From positions 434,001 to 498,000 of the forward strand of contig NW_002476434.1 of the NCBI RefSeq assembly GCF_000189635.1: a DNA stretch of 64,000 bases. Direction: 5' to 3'. The position numbers and the translations under genes are program-made. Shown here in pieces: positions 26,892 through 40,177 of this stretch. The DNA is from Tetrahymena thermophila SB210. Its lineage: Eukaryota; Ciliophora; Oligohymenophorea; Hymenostomatida; Tetrahymenidae. Under the pieces are notes generated by a model. The model was not told the DNA's origin and did not search any database. It saw only the letters and a program-made list of their open reading frames with translations. Positions within the stretch are counted from its first letter, which is position 1. Every line of letters begins with the position of its first letter.

Positions 26892-27710
26892 AAAAATATT
26901 AGTTAGAAATTCAATATTAAAATGGTATTTTTTACGATTAAAAGTAAAAGTAATAAAACATCTAATAGAAATTTTAATAGGCTAATTATTACCAAAAATA
27001 ATCATTAATCAAGCTTTATTAATTGCTCTATTAAAACAAATATTCTTAAAATTATGTATTTCAATAAAAATAATCTATAACTATTTAGTAAATATTTATT
27101 TATAATAGTAAATATTTTAATGATTTAACAAATATATAACTTTGTCATTTAAGATTCATTTTTATGGTTATCATAAATAATTACAAATTTAGTTTGTTAT
27201 TTTAATTGAACTTTATTATCTTACAATGAATTTATCATTTGATTAATATAATTGAGCTAAAAATTAGCTTATTAAAAAGTCTTATTGAAAAATATCAAAG
27301 ATATCTTTTATTTTTAATAAGTTGAGAAAGAAAGAATTTTAAATACAAGCAATTAATTTGAGTAAATTAAGTAAAATCTTATTTTTATAAAACTAAATTC
27401 TTTATGAAAAATATTATTTTAATCAATAAAAATTATTTTTTTTAAAAAACCAAGTTAAATTAAAACCAGTAAAAACAAATTCATTCATGTTATTTATTAA
27501 AATTTGATTTTTTAAATTTGTTTTTTTTTTAATTATTAAAAACTATTTTCTTTGATATTTAAGAATAAATTAACAAAATTTACTTTTAAGTTGAATTTAC
27601 TCATTATTTATTCTTAAAATAAAACATTTTTCATATATAAAATCTATAAATAAATATTTATTTTACTGTAAAAATTTATTTAATATGCTTATATAAATTT
27701 TATATTTAAT
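26892..27710. other. Convergent intergenic region
   Basis: Very AT-rich stretch between the stop of the small secreted protein and the stop of the first DNase II gene. Nothing recognisable apart from A/T homopolymer runs. Confidence 0.6.
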
Positions 27711-29156
27711 TCAATTTTATGAATAATCATGAAACTTAATAGGGCAAGTTTATTGAGAGCTCATTATCTACTTAAAATTTCTATGAACATCATAGTTAGA
27801 GAAGCAAACAGTTCCTCCTCCTCTTTTCCATTAAGTTTTAGCTCTATTAATATCACCTAAGCAGACATATGGTTTATCATCATCCAAAGAAATTGCATAC
27901 TTTGAGTGATCTACTGTTTCTTTGAAAGTCACTGCACCTGGAATCGATACCATTAAATTGTTAGTTACTACAAATTCTTAGTCGCAGTCTGATCCTTCAT
28001 CAAATCTCCAACTTTCAACAACTAAGCCTACTTCTAATAAAGCAGCTGGCAAGTTATCATAAAAAGGGACTAACCATTTTCCAGATTTAGCAAATTTAGT
28101 CATTGAGACACCTTCGAGAGTTATAAAACTTACAGCATTAAAGGTAGTAAAGTCTCTATAGTTATTTAGCATTCTTTATAAGAATGGAAAATCTGAAAAG
28201 CTGGGTGGAACATGACCATCATAAACATAAGGCCAATCAACATTATATGCAGCAGCAATTTAGTCGAGGCTGTAAGACTGAGTAGAGATACAGAAGTAAT
28301 GTTAACCATAAATAGTCTAATTAGATTTTATTGATAACTGTATTTTGCCATTTTTAATAAGTGGGAATTTAGGTGTGCTGTGAACAACAAGGAATCCATT
28401 TTCTCTTTAAAAAATAATTAAAAAAAAATAAATATATACTTGAATAAGCCAATATTTTATCCTAAACCCCCACCTTAATAAAATCTTAGGTTTTTTAATA
28501 TCTAAATTTTTTGTAATGAATAAAAACATTAAATGGTTGATATTATTTTTTATATATTATCATTTATTCTTTCAACTTTTGTCATAACCATAACTCATAA
28601 AAAAATATTAATAAGTAAACTTTTAAAATTTGTACTACTTGTTTCATTATTTTGTTTGGACGAAAGTTAAAAAACTTATCCATGAAAAATATCTTTAATT
28701 TCGTTAAAAACTGTCTATTGGAAATTATTGATTTTTTTTTTTGGCTAACTTTTTTTAACTATTTTAAGTAAAAATGAGATCAACAAAAACTTAAGATCTA
28801 ATTTACTTTCCAGTTCCAATGAATCCTTTTGCATGAGCATAAGTTGTTGATACATCAAAAGTGGGTGGTTCGTCATTCCAGAATACAGTGGCGTATTCGT
28901 CAGAAGTAATATCTTATACTTATTTCAAAGTGTTGAACAAAGGAGAAGCAGATAAATCATCTAATTTTTTAGTTTGAACTGCTAATTTAGAGCAGTCATT
29001 AGAATCGCAGTAAGCATAATTAGTTCCGTTTGGAAATTTAAGAGCTATAAACCAATCAACAGGTTGATTATTTTAATCTAAGCACTGAGGATCAGCAGTA
29101 CTTAAATTTAAGCAGATACATAAACCTAATAATAGAATTATATTTTTATAATTCAT
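27711..29156 (-). CDS. Deoxyribonuclease II family acid nuclease, copy A
   Basis: Two exons, 28807-29156 and 27711-28404, with a 402-base intron at 28405-28806. Together they make 348 codons (347 residues), the usual length of animal DNase II (about 360). The start at 29156 gives signal peptide MNYKNIILLLGLCICLNLST, so the enzyme enters the secretory/lysosomal route. Family blocks are QPVDWFIALKFPNGTNYAYC near the N terminus, TYAHAKGFIGTGK at the exon junction, GFLVVHSTPKFP with the first catalytic His, YGQHYFCIS, and DHSKYAISLDDDKPYVCLGD then INRAKTQWKRGGGTVCF with the second catalytic His in an HxK motif. DNase II cuts double-stranded DNA at acid pH without metal; in a ciliate this would digest DNA of ingested bacteria. 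The stop is TGA read at 27713-27711. It is the first of three paralogues in the cluster. Confidence 0.92.
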
Positions 29157-30168
29157 TTTATGAGTAGGAATTATCTTTTTCTGAATTACTTAAATAATAT
29201 CAAAATAAATATCTGTTTCTATCTTAATATTTAGATTTCCTAAACAATCAATACTTTCTTATCTTACATTCTTACATCATATTAATTTGAATAAGTAAAT
29301 AATCTAAATCCATTTAAAATATTACAATATCACTAATTTGCAAACGAGAAACAGCCTTATCTAGTTTTTTAATTGCCCATTTTCATTTGTACTTTTCAAG
29401 AAAAGTCATTTATATGATTACATTTATTTCAATAGTTAGAAATTTATTTACTAAAAATGCTTATTATATTTTAAATCTTTAACTGTGTTGATTAATTTAG
29501 TTATGAAATATGAAGAGTCTATTGATTTTTTTATTCTTACTGCATAATGATTTTTATAATATAAAGTCTCCAATCTCATATTAACTCTCCTATAATTATT
29601 TAATTAATTCGTTTTATTTTAAAAATTATTGAATTCAGTACAAAACTAAAATATTTGTAATTAGAAAAAAATAATAATCAAATAATAAAAAAATTGTTTG
29701 CTATTTTAGATAGATTATTCAAAAAAACTGAGAAGTAGAAGTTTTATCATGATCTAATTAGATTAGTGGATTATTGTTTATACTAATCTGCGCCAAAAAT
29801 ATTTATTTAAATCCTAAAATAAAAAAATCTTTCTTCAAGATATTTTTAAACAAATAAAAGAATATCACTCATTTAATCAGTAAGATACGAATTTTGAAAT
29901 ATGAGTGAAATAAATAAATAATATTGATAAAATTTACCTAAAATCGACAATTTCACAATAATAAATAAGTGTCAAGTTTCCTTGATAATTAGTTAATTAA
30001 TTATATACTCTCTTTCAATAAAAAAAATAAGAATTTAATTTTTGTGTTAATTAATTACACAAAATAAATTATTTTATTAAGAGCCTAAAATAATAAATAA
30101 ATAAAATATATATAACAAAATTGATAGATTTTTTAATTTAACTTTTTAAATAAGTATTTCAAAATATA
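29157..30168. other. Intergenic region between DNase II copies A and B
   Basis: About 1 kb of AT-rich DNA upstream of DNase II copy A. The only unusual element is an isolated GC patch, GCGCCAAAA, at 29790-29798. No ORF of note. Confidence 0.55.
29790..29798 (-). promoter_or_regulatory. E2F-like motif upstream of DNase II copy A
   Basis: On the minus strand this reads TTTTGGCGC, fitting the E2F/DP consensus TTTSSCGC. It lies about 630 bases upstream of the DNase II copy A start in very AT-rich DNA. Function is unproven; one short match can arise by chance. Confidence 0.25.
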
Positions 30169-31458
30169 TCAGCTTGAACAGTCTTACTGTTAAACCATTA
30201 TTTTTTTAAAGTTATTGTAAACCTATTAGTTTTAGAAACAAACAGTTCCACCACCTCTCTTCCATTGAGAAGTTTATCTATTGATATCACCAAGGCAAAC
30301 ATATGGTTTACTTGAATCAGAAGAGATTGCATACTTAGAGTGATCCTTGGTCCATTTATATTGTATTCCACTTTGTTAGAAATCAATATAAAGATTAGAA
30401 TAGACAGAAAAGCTACCTTAGCTGCACTCTGGTTCTTCTTGAGGAGATCCCCAACTTTCAACAAAAAGATTTGTTTTCAGATTGGTAGCAGCTACCTTGT
30501 CATAAAAAGGTACAGCCCACTTACCTGATTTAGAAAATTTGATCATAGAAACACCTTTTAAGGTTTTAAAGTTAACAGTATCTTAATCCTTTTCTACATC
30601 TCTGATGTTTTTAAGCATACGAGTAAAGTATGGGAATTAGGAATGCATTTTTGAAACGAATCCATCATAAACAAAGGGATAGTCAACATTATAAGCAGAA
30701 GCTATCTTATCAAGTTAAGGGTTGGTGGTTGAAATACAGAAGTAGTGTTAGCCATAAATTTATTGATTAGACTTGATTCCAAGAACTATTTTTCCATTTT
30801 AAATTTCTGGGAATTTAGGAGTACTATGCACAATTAAAAAACCTTATTCACTATTAAAATAAAATTAAAATTAAAAATTGTTATTTAAAGTTTTCTTATT
30901 TGCTCTTTCATTATTTTTAACCCTAGAAGAATTAAAAACTATTTCACAGAAAGAATTAACAAACAAAATTAGAATTTATAGAATACTTAGAATTCTAGTA
31001 TTTAATTAAAAATTCAAGGAAATTGTAAATTATAAATTATGTACTAAAAATATACTTTCTGTAAAATCAATGAATTAAATATTAACAATAAAATTTAAAT
31101 AAGGTTGGTACCTTCCAATTCCCATCACACCTTTTGCGTGAGCGTAAGTTGAGGAAGCAGATTATGTAGGAGGTTAGTCGTTCCAGAAAAGTGTAGAATA
31201 TTCCTCAGATTTTACTTATTCGATCTACTTTAAAGTCTTTAAGAGGGGAGAGGAGTCTACATCATCCAATGGTTAGCTTTAAATTTTAAGGGTCTAACAG
31301 TTTTCTGAATCACAGTAAGCATACTCAGCACCAGAAGGGAGCTTAAGGGCTATAAACCAATCAACCTTTTTACCTTATTGGTTCAGACATTAAGGGTCAG
31401 CATAAACTATGAAGACCAAGAGTTAAAGAGTTATCAATATTTACAATAACAATTTCAT
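30169..31458 (-). CDS. Deoxyribonuclease II family acid nuclease, copy B
   Basis: Two exons, 31112-31458 and 30169-30850, around a 261-base intron (30851-31111), giving 343 codons (342 residues). The start at 31458 gives a signal peptide, MKLLLQILITLQLLVFIVYA. Conserved blocks match copy A: KKVDWFIALKLPSGAEYAYC, STYAHAKGVMGIG, QGFLIVHSTPKFP (first catalytic His), TKDHSKYAISSDSSKPYVCL (second catalytic His, HxK) and QWKRGGGTVCFQN. The C terminus ends KKIMVQQQDCSS. The intron sits at the same site and in the same phase as in copies A and C, which supports descent from one ancestral gene. Both histidines are present, so it should be active. Expected role is acid DNA digestion in phagolysosomes or secretion. 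Confidence 0.92.
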
Positions 31459-31964
31459 TTGATTTCGCAGTTTATTTTATTATTAAAATTTTTAAAATTA
31501 ATTATATTAAAAAGGAATAACAATTTTTTAATTTACTAATAGTAAAAAGCGAATATAAATCATTCATTCTTCCTCCTTTCAAAACTATTTCGGATTTTTT
31601 GAATAGATTTTCATATGAGTTTTCTCCAAAAACCTTTTCTTATACCATAATTAAATTAATCAAAATAAAAAATACAGATATTAAAAGCTTATGCTAATAG
31701 GAGATGGAGGGGGATCTTGGCTTAGCTTGAATCATAAAAAAGTTTCAATTCATTTCTTGTAAATTAGGTTTGAAATTTCATTTACTGATAAATTTTCTGC
31801 TATCTCTTTTAATTTTATTTACGCTTAATTATATGTATGAATGAATGATACATAATTTCAGCCATTTTTTGGAATTCATTTTAAGAGTAGAAAAAATTAT
31901 TCATAAATTTATTGAAACTGTAAGATTTAAAAAAAATATTTGCTCTTTGTTGATTGTTGAAGGA

Positions 31965-31974
31965 TTTTGGCGCC
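31965..31974 (+). promoter_or_regulatory. E2F-like motif upstream of DNase II copy B
   Basis: TTTTGGCGCC matches the E2F/DP consensus. It lies about 510 bases upstream of the DNase II copy B start, in the opposite orientation to the similar motif upstream of copy A. No matching site was seen upstream of copy C. Regulatory function is inference only. Confidence 0.22.
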
Positions 31975-33543
31975 TTTAAAAAGTGTAAATATAATTTAAA
32001 ATTTAAATATATTTTTATTTATTTATTTATTTTTTAAATAAATGGATTTTGAGTCATTAAAGTGTAATAATATAAACCTTTTTCAGGAAGAGAATTAAAA
32101 TTTATTAGTTTTTAATTGATTTTTATTTGAAAAAATAATGTTAACAAAAAATTAATTTTTACATATCTATTTTCTTATTAATTAAATTTAATGTATTCAT
32201 GTAAAATTTATGGTAATCAATAATAAAGATTCTTAAAAAATCATCTAAAGCAGCTTAAAATGGTGGGCAAAAAATATAATTACAAATATTACATTTTTTT
32301 GAAGGTTATTTGCTAACGTTAAAATTAAAGTATTTCGTCAGGATAAATACTTTTATCATATACTTATATAGGCTATTTTAAAAACTTTTTTCATTATCGA
32401 CATAGATTTAGCTATCAATTATATTTATCGTAGGCTGTAGATAAAAATATAGCCTACTAAGAATAAAATGCCTGATATATTTAATTAGCTAATTTTAATT
32501 CTTTAAAAGTAACATTCCAAGTGAATAATCCTAACTTTTATCTAGTAATTACATAATTATTTCTTTTCTAATATATTTTTGATATTAATCTTTTATATTT
32601 TGCCTTAAAAATATTTGTATTTATGACATCATTTAGAAAATTTAATGATCTATTTCGACTTGAGTTTCTAGATTCTTTGAAAATTACAATTTATATGTTA
32701 AAACTCTAATTCATTTTGTAAAAAGTATAAGTTCCTTTTGCAAATAAAAAATATATTTGAAATCTTAATACTAATGGATATTAATATACAATCAAATAAA
32801 AATCTATTGGTTTTAGTTCATTTTTAAAAAAAAGAGCAACTTTATATATAATAAGAGTTATTTGATTAAATTTTTTCAACTAAAAATGAAAAAATTGAGT
32901 GAATCAAGATAATAGAAAATTGTAAATTAATTTATTACCATATATTCAAATGTATTCAAAAATAAATATATTGTGAAATCAAGAAATAGTATTGGAAAAG
33001 TATATTGAATATTGTTTAAAAAAGTTAAGTTATAAACAAGTGGTAATAAATAAAACTGGAAATTAAACAAAAAATTTGCACATAATTTTAATTCAAATCA
33101 ATTTAATCTGTAATGACAATTTATGTTAGGGTATATAATTGAAACACTAAAAATGGGAGTAAAATAAAGAATAATTTTACATTTTTTTAAATAAATATAT
33201 TTTTATTATTTCACAATAATTAATTATCCTTAATAATTGATAAAATGCATGACTTTATTTCTTCTACTTTCTGCCAATAGCTTCTTGAACAAATCTTTAT
33301 GAAATATTTTTATAAATCTTTAGAATTGTTTAGTGATTAGTAATTTTTAAAAAGATAAAATATTTAATAATTATTTTTTTTATTTTAAATTTAAAACTTT
33401 TGATTAATTCTAAAAAAATTTGGAAAATTAATTAATTAGCTTTTAAGATATAATTATTAATATTATTTAAATACTTTGAAAAATGAAATGAATTTAAATT
33501 TTAATTGGATTATATTGATGCTCTAACTATCTATTATAATACC

Positions 33544-34078
33544 CACTGTGTAATTATTACTATATACCTTTTAAAAATCATTATTATAATATATGTATAT
33601 TGATTAATTTAGCTAGTAGTAAAAGATAACTTTTTAGATAAAAAATAAAATAGATATGCATAAAGATATTAATAGTTGACTTTTAGTTTTGAAATAAAAT
33701 GTTAATAAAAATAAAATTTATTATGCATATCTTAATTGATCATTGATACTTTACATTAAATTGAATATTTAAGATTTAATAATGCAAATTAAAATATAAT
33801 AAAAACACACTGAATTTATTATTATTATATATCTTTTAAAAATCATGATTATAATATATTTATATTGATTAACTCAGCTAGCAGAAAAAGATAACTGTTT
33901 AGATAAAAAATAAAATAGATATGCCAAAATATATAATAATCGGTTTTAGTTTTGAAAATAAAATGTTAATAAAAATAAAATATATTATGCATATCTTAAT
34001 TGATTATTGATAATTTACATAAAATATAATATTTAAGATATAATTATGCAAATTAAAACATAATAAATAACACACTGA
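33544..34078. repeat. 265-bp direct tandem duplication, two copies
   Basis: Copy 1 (about 33544-33807) and copy 2 (about 33808-34078) share long near-identical segments in the same order: CTTTTAAAAATCAT, a block around TATTGATTAA, AGATAAAAAATAAAATAGAT, AAATGTTAATAAAAATAAAA, ATTATGCATATCTTAATTGA and TATGCAAATTAAAA-like ends. The period is about 264 bases. The array ends about 25 bases after the S28 gene's TGA, so copy 2 may overlap its 3' UTR. No ORF or transposon hallmarks are seen. Confidence 0.85.
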
Positions 34079-34104
34079 ATTATTTTATATTTAGAATTTC
34101 AAAA

Positions 34105-35547
34105 TCAATTAACTCCTCTTAACATTCTTTTGCCAAATGATTATCTTTCTAAATAGAATTAGTGGATCCATTATGCAAAAATAGCTTCTACTTGCTTACG
34201 GGTGGATTAAAGACCAGGAGGATCAGTTGGCTTGGGGGTACGGAATTCTTGACAATGAGCACAATTATCACAATTGTTAAAAATAGATGTTAGTTAAGGA
34301 GTTGATTAACGTAAACTAGCCCACTACCATTCATCTTCAATACCATTTGTGAAAACTATATTTGTAGCTCCAATTTTAAGTCCACCAAAACGATTTACAT
34401 TTGCTGTGATATCAGGATCATCATGTTCTCCATCAAAAGCAACATTACAGATGTATCTGTAAAAATTTAAATCTACTTATTTGCTTCTCATAGGTTGAAC
34501 TTGATTAGCTGTTTAGAACCAGCCAAATTCTGTACATGTTTACCATACCCATTAGCGTCCTGCAGCATCTTCATCATAAGTAGTATTTGTTAAAGTGTAA
34601 GTATCGTATGCTTCGATTGGCTAATTGCCTTAGACAATAGCATATTAGTAAATGCTATTTAATTAGTCATAGAAAGTAGTATTTTGAGCAAAGAAGTTGC
34701 ACAAAAGTGATCTTCTACCATACTAAACTAATCCGGAGTATAAATCACCAAAGAAGGATAAGAATTCGTCTTGTCTGAGATTAGTTGCATTGAATTATTA
34801 GATAATTTTTTCTGCTTGTTCTCCGCCATTAACTAAAATTGATTCTAGTTATTTGTTAAATGCTTAGATATTTTAAGGACACCATTATCCACTACGAAGA
34901 GTACTCAAGTAAATCTAGTAGTCGTATTATTAGAAATCTTCAACAGGTAGAATAACTGCACTAGAAGCTAAGGCACCAACAACCAAATGAGGATATTTAG
35001 AGCGGAACCATGCACTAACTGCACCAGGATAAGATCCACCTATAGTTATGAAAGGAACATTCTCAGATAATCCATGTAACCTCAAAGTTTTGAAGTTAGC
35101 AATTATTTAGGCAAGATCTTCAAGAGCTTATTCAACAGATAAGTATGCTAAATTTTAATTTGAATAGGAATTTTCGTCTTTTCCAAAAGGCTAAGATGCA
35201 CCATAGAAACGATGTTCAACTATCAAGAAAAGAGCTGAGAATTTCTTAGCAAGTTCGACCATCCATCCTAAACCAGGAGATAATCCTTTTTATTTTCCTT
35301 CACCTCCAATATAGACAAAAACAGTACCATTAACAGGATTATATTCATCACTGTAAATTGCATAACGTTATTACCAAGTTCTTTGATCATTAGGATTGAA
35401 GTGATCTAAAACTTAAGTGTAATAATAAATGCTTTGAGTTATATTTTTTCCATCAATGAAAGTTTTAAAGACTTCAACTGGTTGCTAGCAGTTGACACTT
35501 TGAGAAAGTAAGATTAAACTTAAACTTAAAAATAAAGCTGTTTTCAT
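34105..35547 (-). CDS. S28-family serine peptidase (Pro-X carboxypeptidase/DPP7-like), copy 1
   Basis: Intronless, 481 codons including the stop. The start at 35547 gives [20 protein letters not shown], a signal peptide. Family hallmarks are [42 protein letters not shown], and [20 protein letters not shown] with the nucleophile Ser in [19 protein letters not shown] carries the expected Asp region, and NCDNCAHC carries the catalytic His. Members (PRCP, DPP7, thymus-specific serine protease) cleave bonds after proline and work in lysosomes or are secreted; here phagosomal digestion is the likely job. Many N-glycosylation sequons (NGT, NTT, NAT) fit a secreted protein. The tail ends [10 protein letters not shown] at the stop read at 34107-34105. 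It is paired with a same-strand paralogue upstream. Confidence 0.92.
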
Positions 35548-37705
35548 ATTTTTGAATTACTTTTTTAGTTTTTAAATTATACATAAACATTATATTTTAT
35601 TTTTAGAGGCAAGTATTTAAGCACTTTGAAGAATAAAATAAGCATTCAATAATGAAGTCATCAATATCTTTCTTCCTCTAGGAAAAACACCAAACTCAAC
35701 TAGAAAAAGTATAGTTTTAATCTAAACAATTCATACTTAATTTGAATGATAAACATAATCACCAAATTAAGAAATTGATAATTTCTGATTTAATTCAGCT
35801 CAAATAATAGGAAAATTTGATTTTTTAAGATACCAGATGTAAACGGAGTATAAATATCAAATATATCAAAAATTTACTTATTTAAACGATAAATTATTAA
35901 CCTTTATTCAACATGAAATGTATAATTAATTAAAATATTTTATTGAAATTATTTATAATTAAGATGAACGAATATAAAAATGTATGTGTGTTAATTTTTG
36001 TAATTTGAAAGTGAAAAACCACAAATTTGATTAAATTAGGAAAAAATTTCTTTCACATAAACATATTTAATTAAAAAGCAATTCATAGTCATTGCTCTAT
36101 TAAATATCATAAATTAATTATTTATGCTAATTTTAAATTTAATTAATATGAAAAATTCAGTAATTAAATAAACACGAATGACTTAAAATGAAACTAAATT
36201 AATTTAGGATACTATCTGAGATATAAAATCTAAAACAAGTAGAAAAATACTAGTAAATGTATTTATAAAAAGATTTCTGATAGATAGATAGATAGATAGA
36301 TATAAAAGAATTTAACAAAAAGAAGTATTATATCTATTAATTATCATGTCTCTTTTAGTAAAATAACAAATAATATAAATACAATTCTATTTCAAAGATG
36401 GATGCAAAATTCATTTTTTATTATGATTGTAATAATATCCATTTTTCGATAAGATAAGGTATTCTGATTTTTAAAAAAAAAATCATATAAATTTAACATT
36501 TTGTTTTTCACATTCACTTTATTTTTAAAAATTAAACTTTTAGCTCTCAAAAAACAACTACCTAACAATACTCAAGTCAAAATCAAAAGTAAGTAAATTT
36601 CTAGTAATTATCTAATTAATAATTATTAAATACTGTAATTATTTATAACATAAATCAAATATTTAAAAAATCTATTTATAAATTAACTCCTTATTTTTTA
36701 AAAACCATCCATACAATTGTAATGAAATCATGATAAAACAACATAATTTAAATTATTTAATTCACTAAATTAAAAAAAATCAAATACTTTTTGATATTTA
36801 AAAGAAAGATTGAAAAACTGTAAAATGATAAAAAAAATATTTATATTGGAAATTTGTTTTAGAAATATTTATTAAAAAAATAATTTATATTATTTCATTA
36901 AAAATTTATAGTTTATGCAATTAATTTTATTCATTTTAATAAATAGCGATACCATTCTGTTTTATTTTACAGCTATTATAAGCAGAGCTGATAACTTAGA
37001 GTTAATAGTATCAGTATAGCTAAAACATTTCTGCTTAAAAAAATAAATATTAATTAATAAAAAATTTATTTTTAATAATTTAAGAAATTAAAATTTTCTA
37101 TTATTCCTGCTAATTTTAGTAAATAGCAACAAAATAATCTTACATCGTTAATTTAATAATTTAAATATTTTTTTTTAATTAAAATAATTTGTTTTAATTA
37201 AATTTCCTTTGTATTCATATTTTTATTCTATCATTTTAACTAAATATTTACTTAATTTAGAAGTCAAATAAATAATCAATATTTTAAACAATAATTTAAT
37301 TTTATTATAAAGCAAAATTAATGTTTTTTAAAAAATGGACTTAGAATTAAATAAAAAAGATTAATCAAGATAAATTAAATTTTTTAATAAGTTTTACCTT
37401 TAAAATATATTATTTAGAAAAATTGTTATTATTTTTATCCTAAAATGTTAAATTGTCAAAAAATAAAATTAATAAATTTTTTATAAAATTTTGATAGCTA
37501 TAATAAATATTAATCAAATTAATTGTTTAATAAATATGTAAATTATTTTAAAATAAATTCCCTATATTTCTTAAATTCATAAATATTAAAAAAAATATAA
37601 TGCTATTTTTAATAAAACAAAATAAAAACTTTTTTTATTTATGATAAATTGATTGTTTCATATTTTCAAATATATGTTTTTATTTTATTCAAAAGTAGGA
37701 GATTT
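35548..37705. other. Long AT-rich intergenic region
   Basis: About 2.2 kb between the two S28 peptidase genes. It contains a (GATA)6 microsatellite at 36279-36302 and many A/T runs. No coding or RNA gene is supported. Confidence 0.6.
36279..36302 (+). repeat. (GATA)6 microsatellite
   Basis: Six perfect GATA units in the spacer between the S28 peptidase genes. Confidence 0.9.
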
Positions 37706-39163
37706 TCATTTTCTAATAACCTTGAGCATTTTTTCAATAAAGTTAGAATTATCGTTATCATTTTGATTATTACGGAATTCGGTAATCCACTTAGTGTAGT
37801 GTTAAATTAAGGAAGCTCTGGTCTATTGTAATTATGGGCTATCTTCAGGTTTGGGATATCTGAATTCAACACAATGACCACAATCAGTGCAATTGCTAAT
37901 AATGGCATCCATATTACCTTATGGATAACGGATACTAGCCCATTACCATTCATCTTCAACACCATTAGTGAAAACTATGTTAAAGGCCTAAAGATTAGCT
38001 CCACCGTAAAATGTATTGACCAAATCAGACTTAGGGAAATTTTAGAAATTTTAGAAGGCTACATTACATTGATTTTAGTAAAATTGAAGGTTGACTGTTC
38101 TACTTCTCATGGGTTATACTTAGTTAGCAGATTAGAACCATCCAAAGTAAGTGCAAACTTACCAAGTCCATTAACGACCAGACTCATTTGCAACATAAGT
38201 AGTGTTTGTTAGAGATTAGGTATCGTATCCATCTACAGGTTAGTTTCCTTAAGTAATAGCGTAGTCAACAACTAATTTAAGTTATTCACCAAAAGTATCA
38301 GGAGCAAAAAGATCGCAAAGAACTGTACGCTTACCATATTGGACCATACCTGCCCAGAGATCACCAAAGTATGATAAAAAGTCATCATTTTATAGATTTT
38401 GAGCTTTGAAGAGGGTTTTCAAATTTTAAGCAGCTTCACCATTTTGGGTAAGAATTTCTTCAACGATTTCGTTAAACTTTTAAATTTTTATGGGACATTC
38501 AGGACCACTGAGAGAAGTACTGGTATAGATCTAATAATCATATTGCTAGAAATCCATGATAGCGTTAACAACAGCACTTGAAGCATGGGCACCAATTGTT
38601 AAATGAGGATATTTATATCTAAACCAAGCACTCATAGCACCAGGATAAGAACCACCAACAGTTATGAAGGGATTTCTGTCATTAATTCTTAAAAAGTTAT
38701 TAGCCTTGATATAGCTGATGAAGTAAGCAAGATCAGCAAGACTTTAGTCTACTGTCAAGAATTTTAAATGATCAACAGTCCAAGCATCTTATCCTTATCC
38801 AAAAGGCTATGAAACACCATAAAAACGATGTTCAACACAAATTACCATAGCACTAAATTATTATGCAACAAGCATATACCATCCAGAGCCAGTAGTTAAA
38901 CCTTATTAAGGTCCTTCACCACCAATAAAGATAAAAACAGTTCCGTTAGCAGGATTAAATGCTTCACTATAAACAGTGAATCTTTAATTGTAAGTATCAG
39001 TGCTGGAAGGATCAAAATGATCAACCTTCTAAGTAAAGTAATAAGTAGTTTACTCAATAGTTTGATTACCAATTTTAGTGGAATAAGGTGCTTCGTTTGA
39101 GATATTACCTAGAGCAACTCCAACAAATAAAAAAACTAGTATAAGTTTTTATGCTTGACTCAT
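37706..39163 (-). CDS. S28-family serine peptidase (Pro-X carboxypeptidase/DPP7-like), copy 2
   Basis: Intronless, 486 codons including the stop. The start at 39163 gives MSQAQKLILVFLFVGVALG, a signal peptide. Blocks match copy 1: YYFTQKVDHFDPSSTDTYNQ, VFIFIGGEGPQQGL, CVEHRFYGVSQPFG, and TVGGSYPGAMSAWFRYKYPH (nucleophile Ser), with FTNGVEDEWQWASIR and CTDCGHC holding the Asp region and the catalytic His. The C terminus has extra Asn/Asp residues before EKMLKVIRK and the stop read at 37708-37706. Several shorter plus-strand ORFs in this interval are antisense shadows. All triad positions are present, so it is predicted to be active in the secretory or lysosomal pathway. It forms a tandem pair with copy 1, 2.2 kb away. 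Confidence 0.92.
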
Positions 39164-40177
39164 TTTTAAGAACTTGCAGTATTCTTTTATAAACTTTTGT
39201 TAACAAAATATATCTTTGATTATTTAGTTTTTGATTGAATCTTTTGCTTATCGCAAAATAATTTAAAAATAATGTGAAAGTATTTTGTTTGACAAAGGCT
39301 TTATTTATAATTGATTATTGAATTAATAATAAAAAACTCTTCATATATCTTTAGATAATTAACTAACTCTCTGTTTCTCTAAAAAAGGATTAAATTTTCA
39401 AATGTTATTTTTAATAAATAAAGAAAATAAGTTTTCACAATACACTTTTTATTCTTTTATATAAATAAATAATTAATTAATTGTCCAAGCACATTTTCTT
39501 TTAAATAGATAATCTTAATTTTAAATGATAAAAAATATATTTTATAATTTTAATTTCAATTGTTAATTTACTTTTAAAATGTTTTTCAAAATATATATTT
39601 TATTTTTTCTTAATAATTTTTCATATAAGATGAATAAATTAGAAATGATAAAAAATTTATTATAAAATTTATAAAGTAAGATTCAGTAAAAGAAAAAATT
39701 ATTAAAATTTATGTTGTTAGAATTTCTAATTTATTTTTAAGAATCTCAAATTAGTAAAAAAAAAAGTTTTTATTAATTTAAATATATTTAATATATTATA
39801 ACAAAATTTAATGATAAAAATATTAATTCATCAATATTAAAATTATATTTTGTTTATTAATTTTTTATCTTAAAAATTAAAAGTTGCAATTAATATGCTC
39901 TAAATACAATTTTAAACTAAGCAAATTAAGTTTTTTGGAAGTTATTTCAAACTTAAAAGAAGAAAAATTTATGATATTATAAAAATATCTTTTTAAAATT
40001 ATATTTTTCTATACTTTTAAATAATTTAATATTGTTCTTAGTTTATATTTCTAAAAGATTAAATTAAAATTGGTTAAAACACATTTTATTAAATATGAGA
40101 ATTACTAATTTATGAAATATATTTTTATTCATAAATATGCTATTCAAATAATCTTGAAAAATATATAATTTCATCTA
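39164..40177. other. Intergenic region
   Basis: About 1 kb of AT-rich DNA between the S28 copy 2 start and the stop of DNase II copy C. It should contain the S28 promoter. Nothing else recognised. Confidence 0.6.

Larger units (their letters stand above)
31459..34104. other. Long intergenic region with tandem duplication
   Basis: About 2.6 kb between the DNase II copy B start and the stop of the first S28 peptidase gene. It holds an E2F-like motif at 31965-31974 and a 265-bp tandem duplication at 33544-34078. The rest is AT-rich with no coding block or RNA gene that I can support. Confidence 0.6.

Noticed and set aside
37874-38212. Plus-strand ORF of 112 codons
   Set aside because: It lies inside the minus-strand S28 peptidase copy 2, which is continuous and carries all family motifs.
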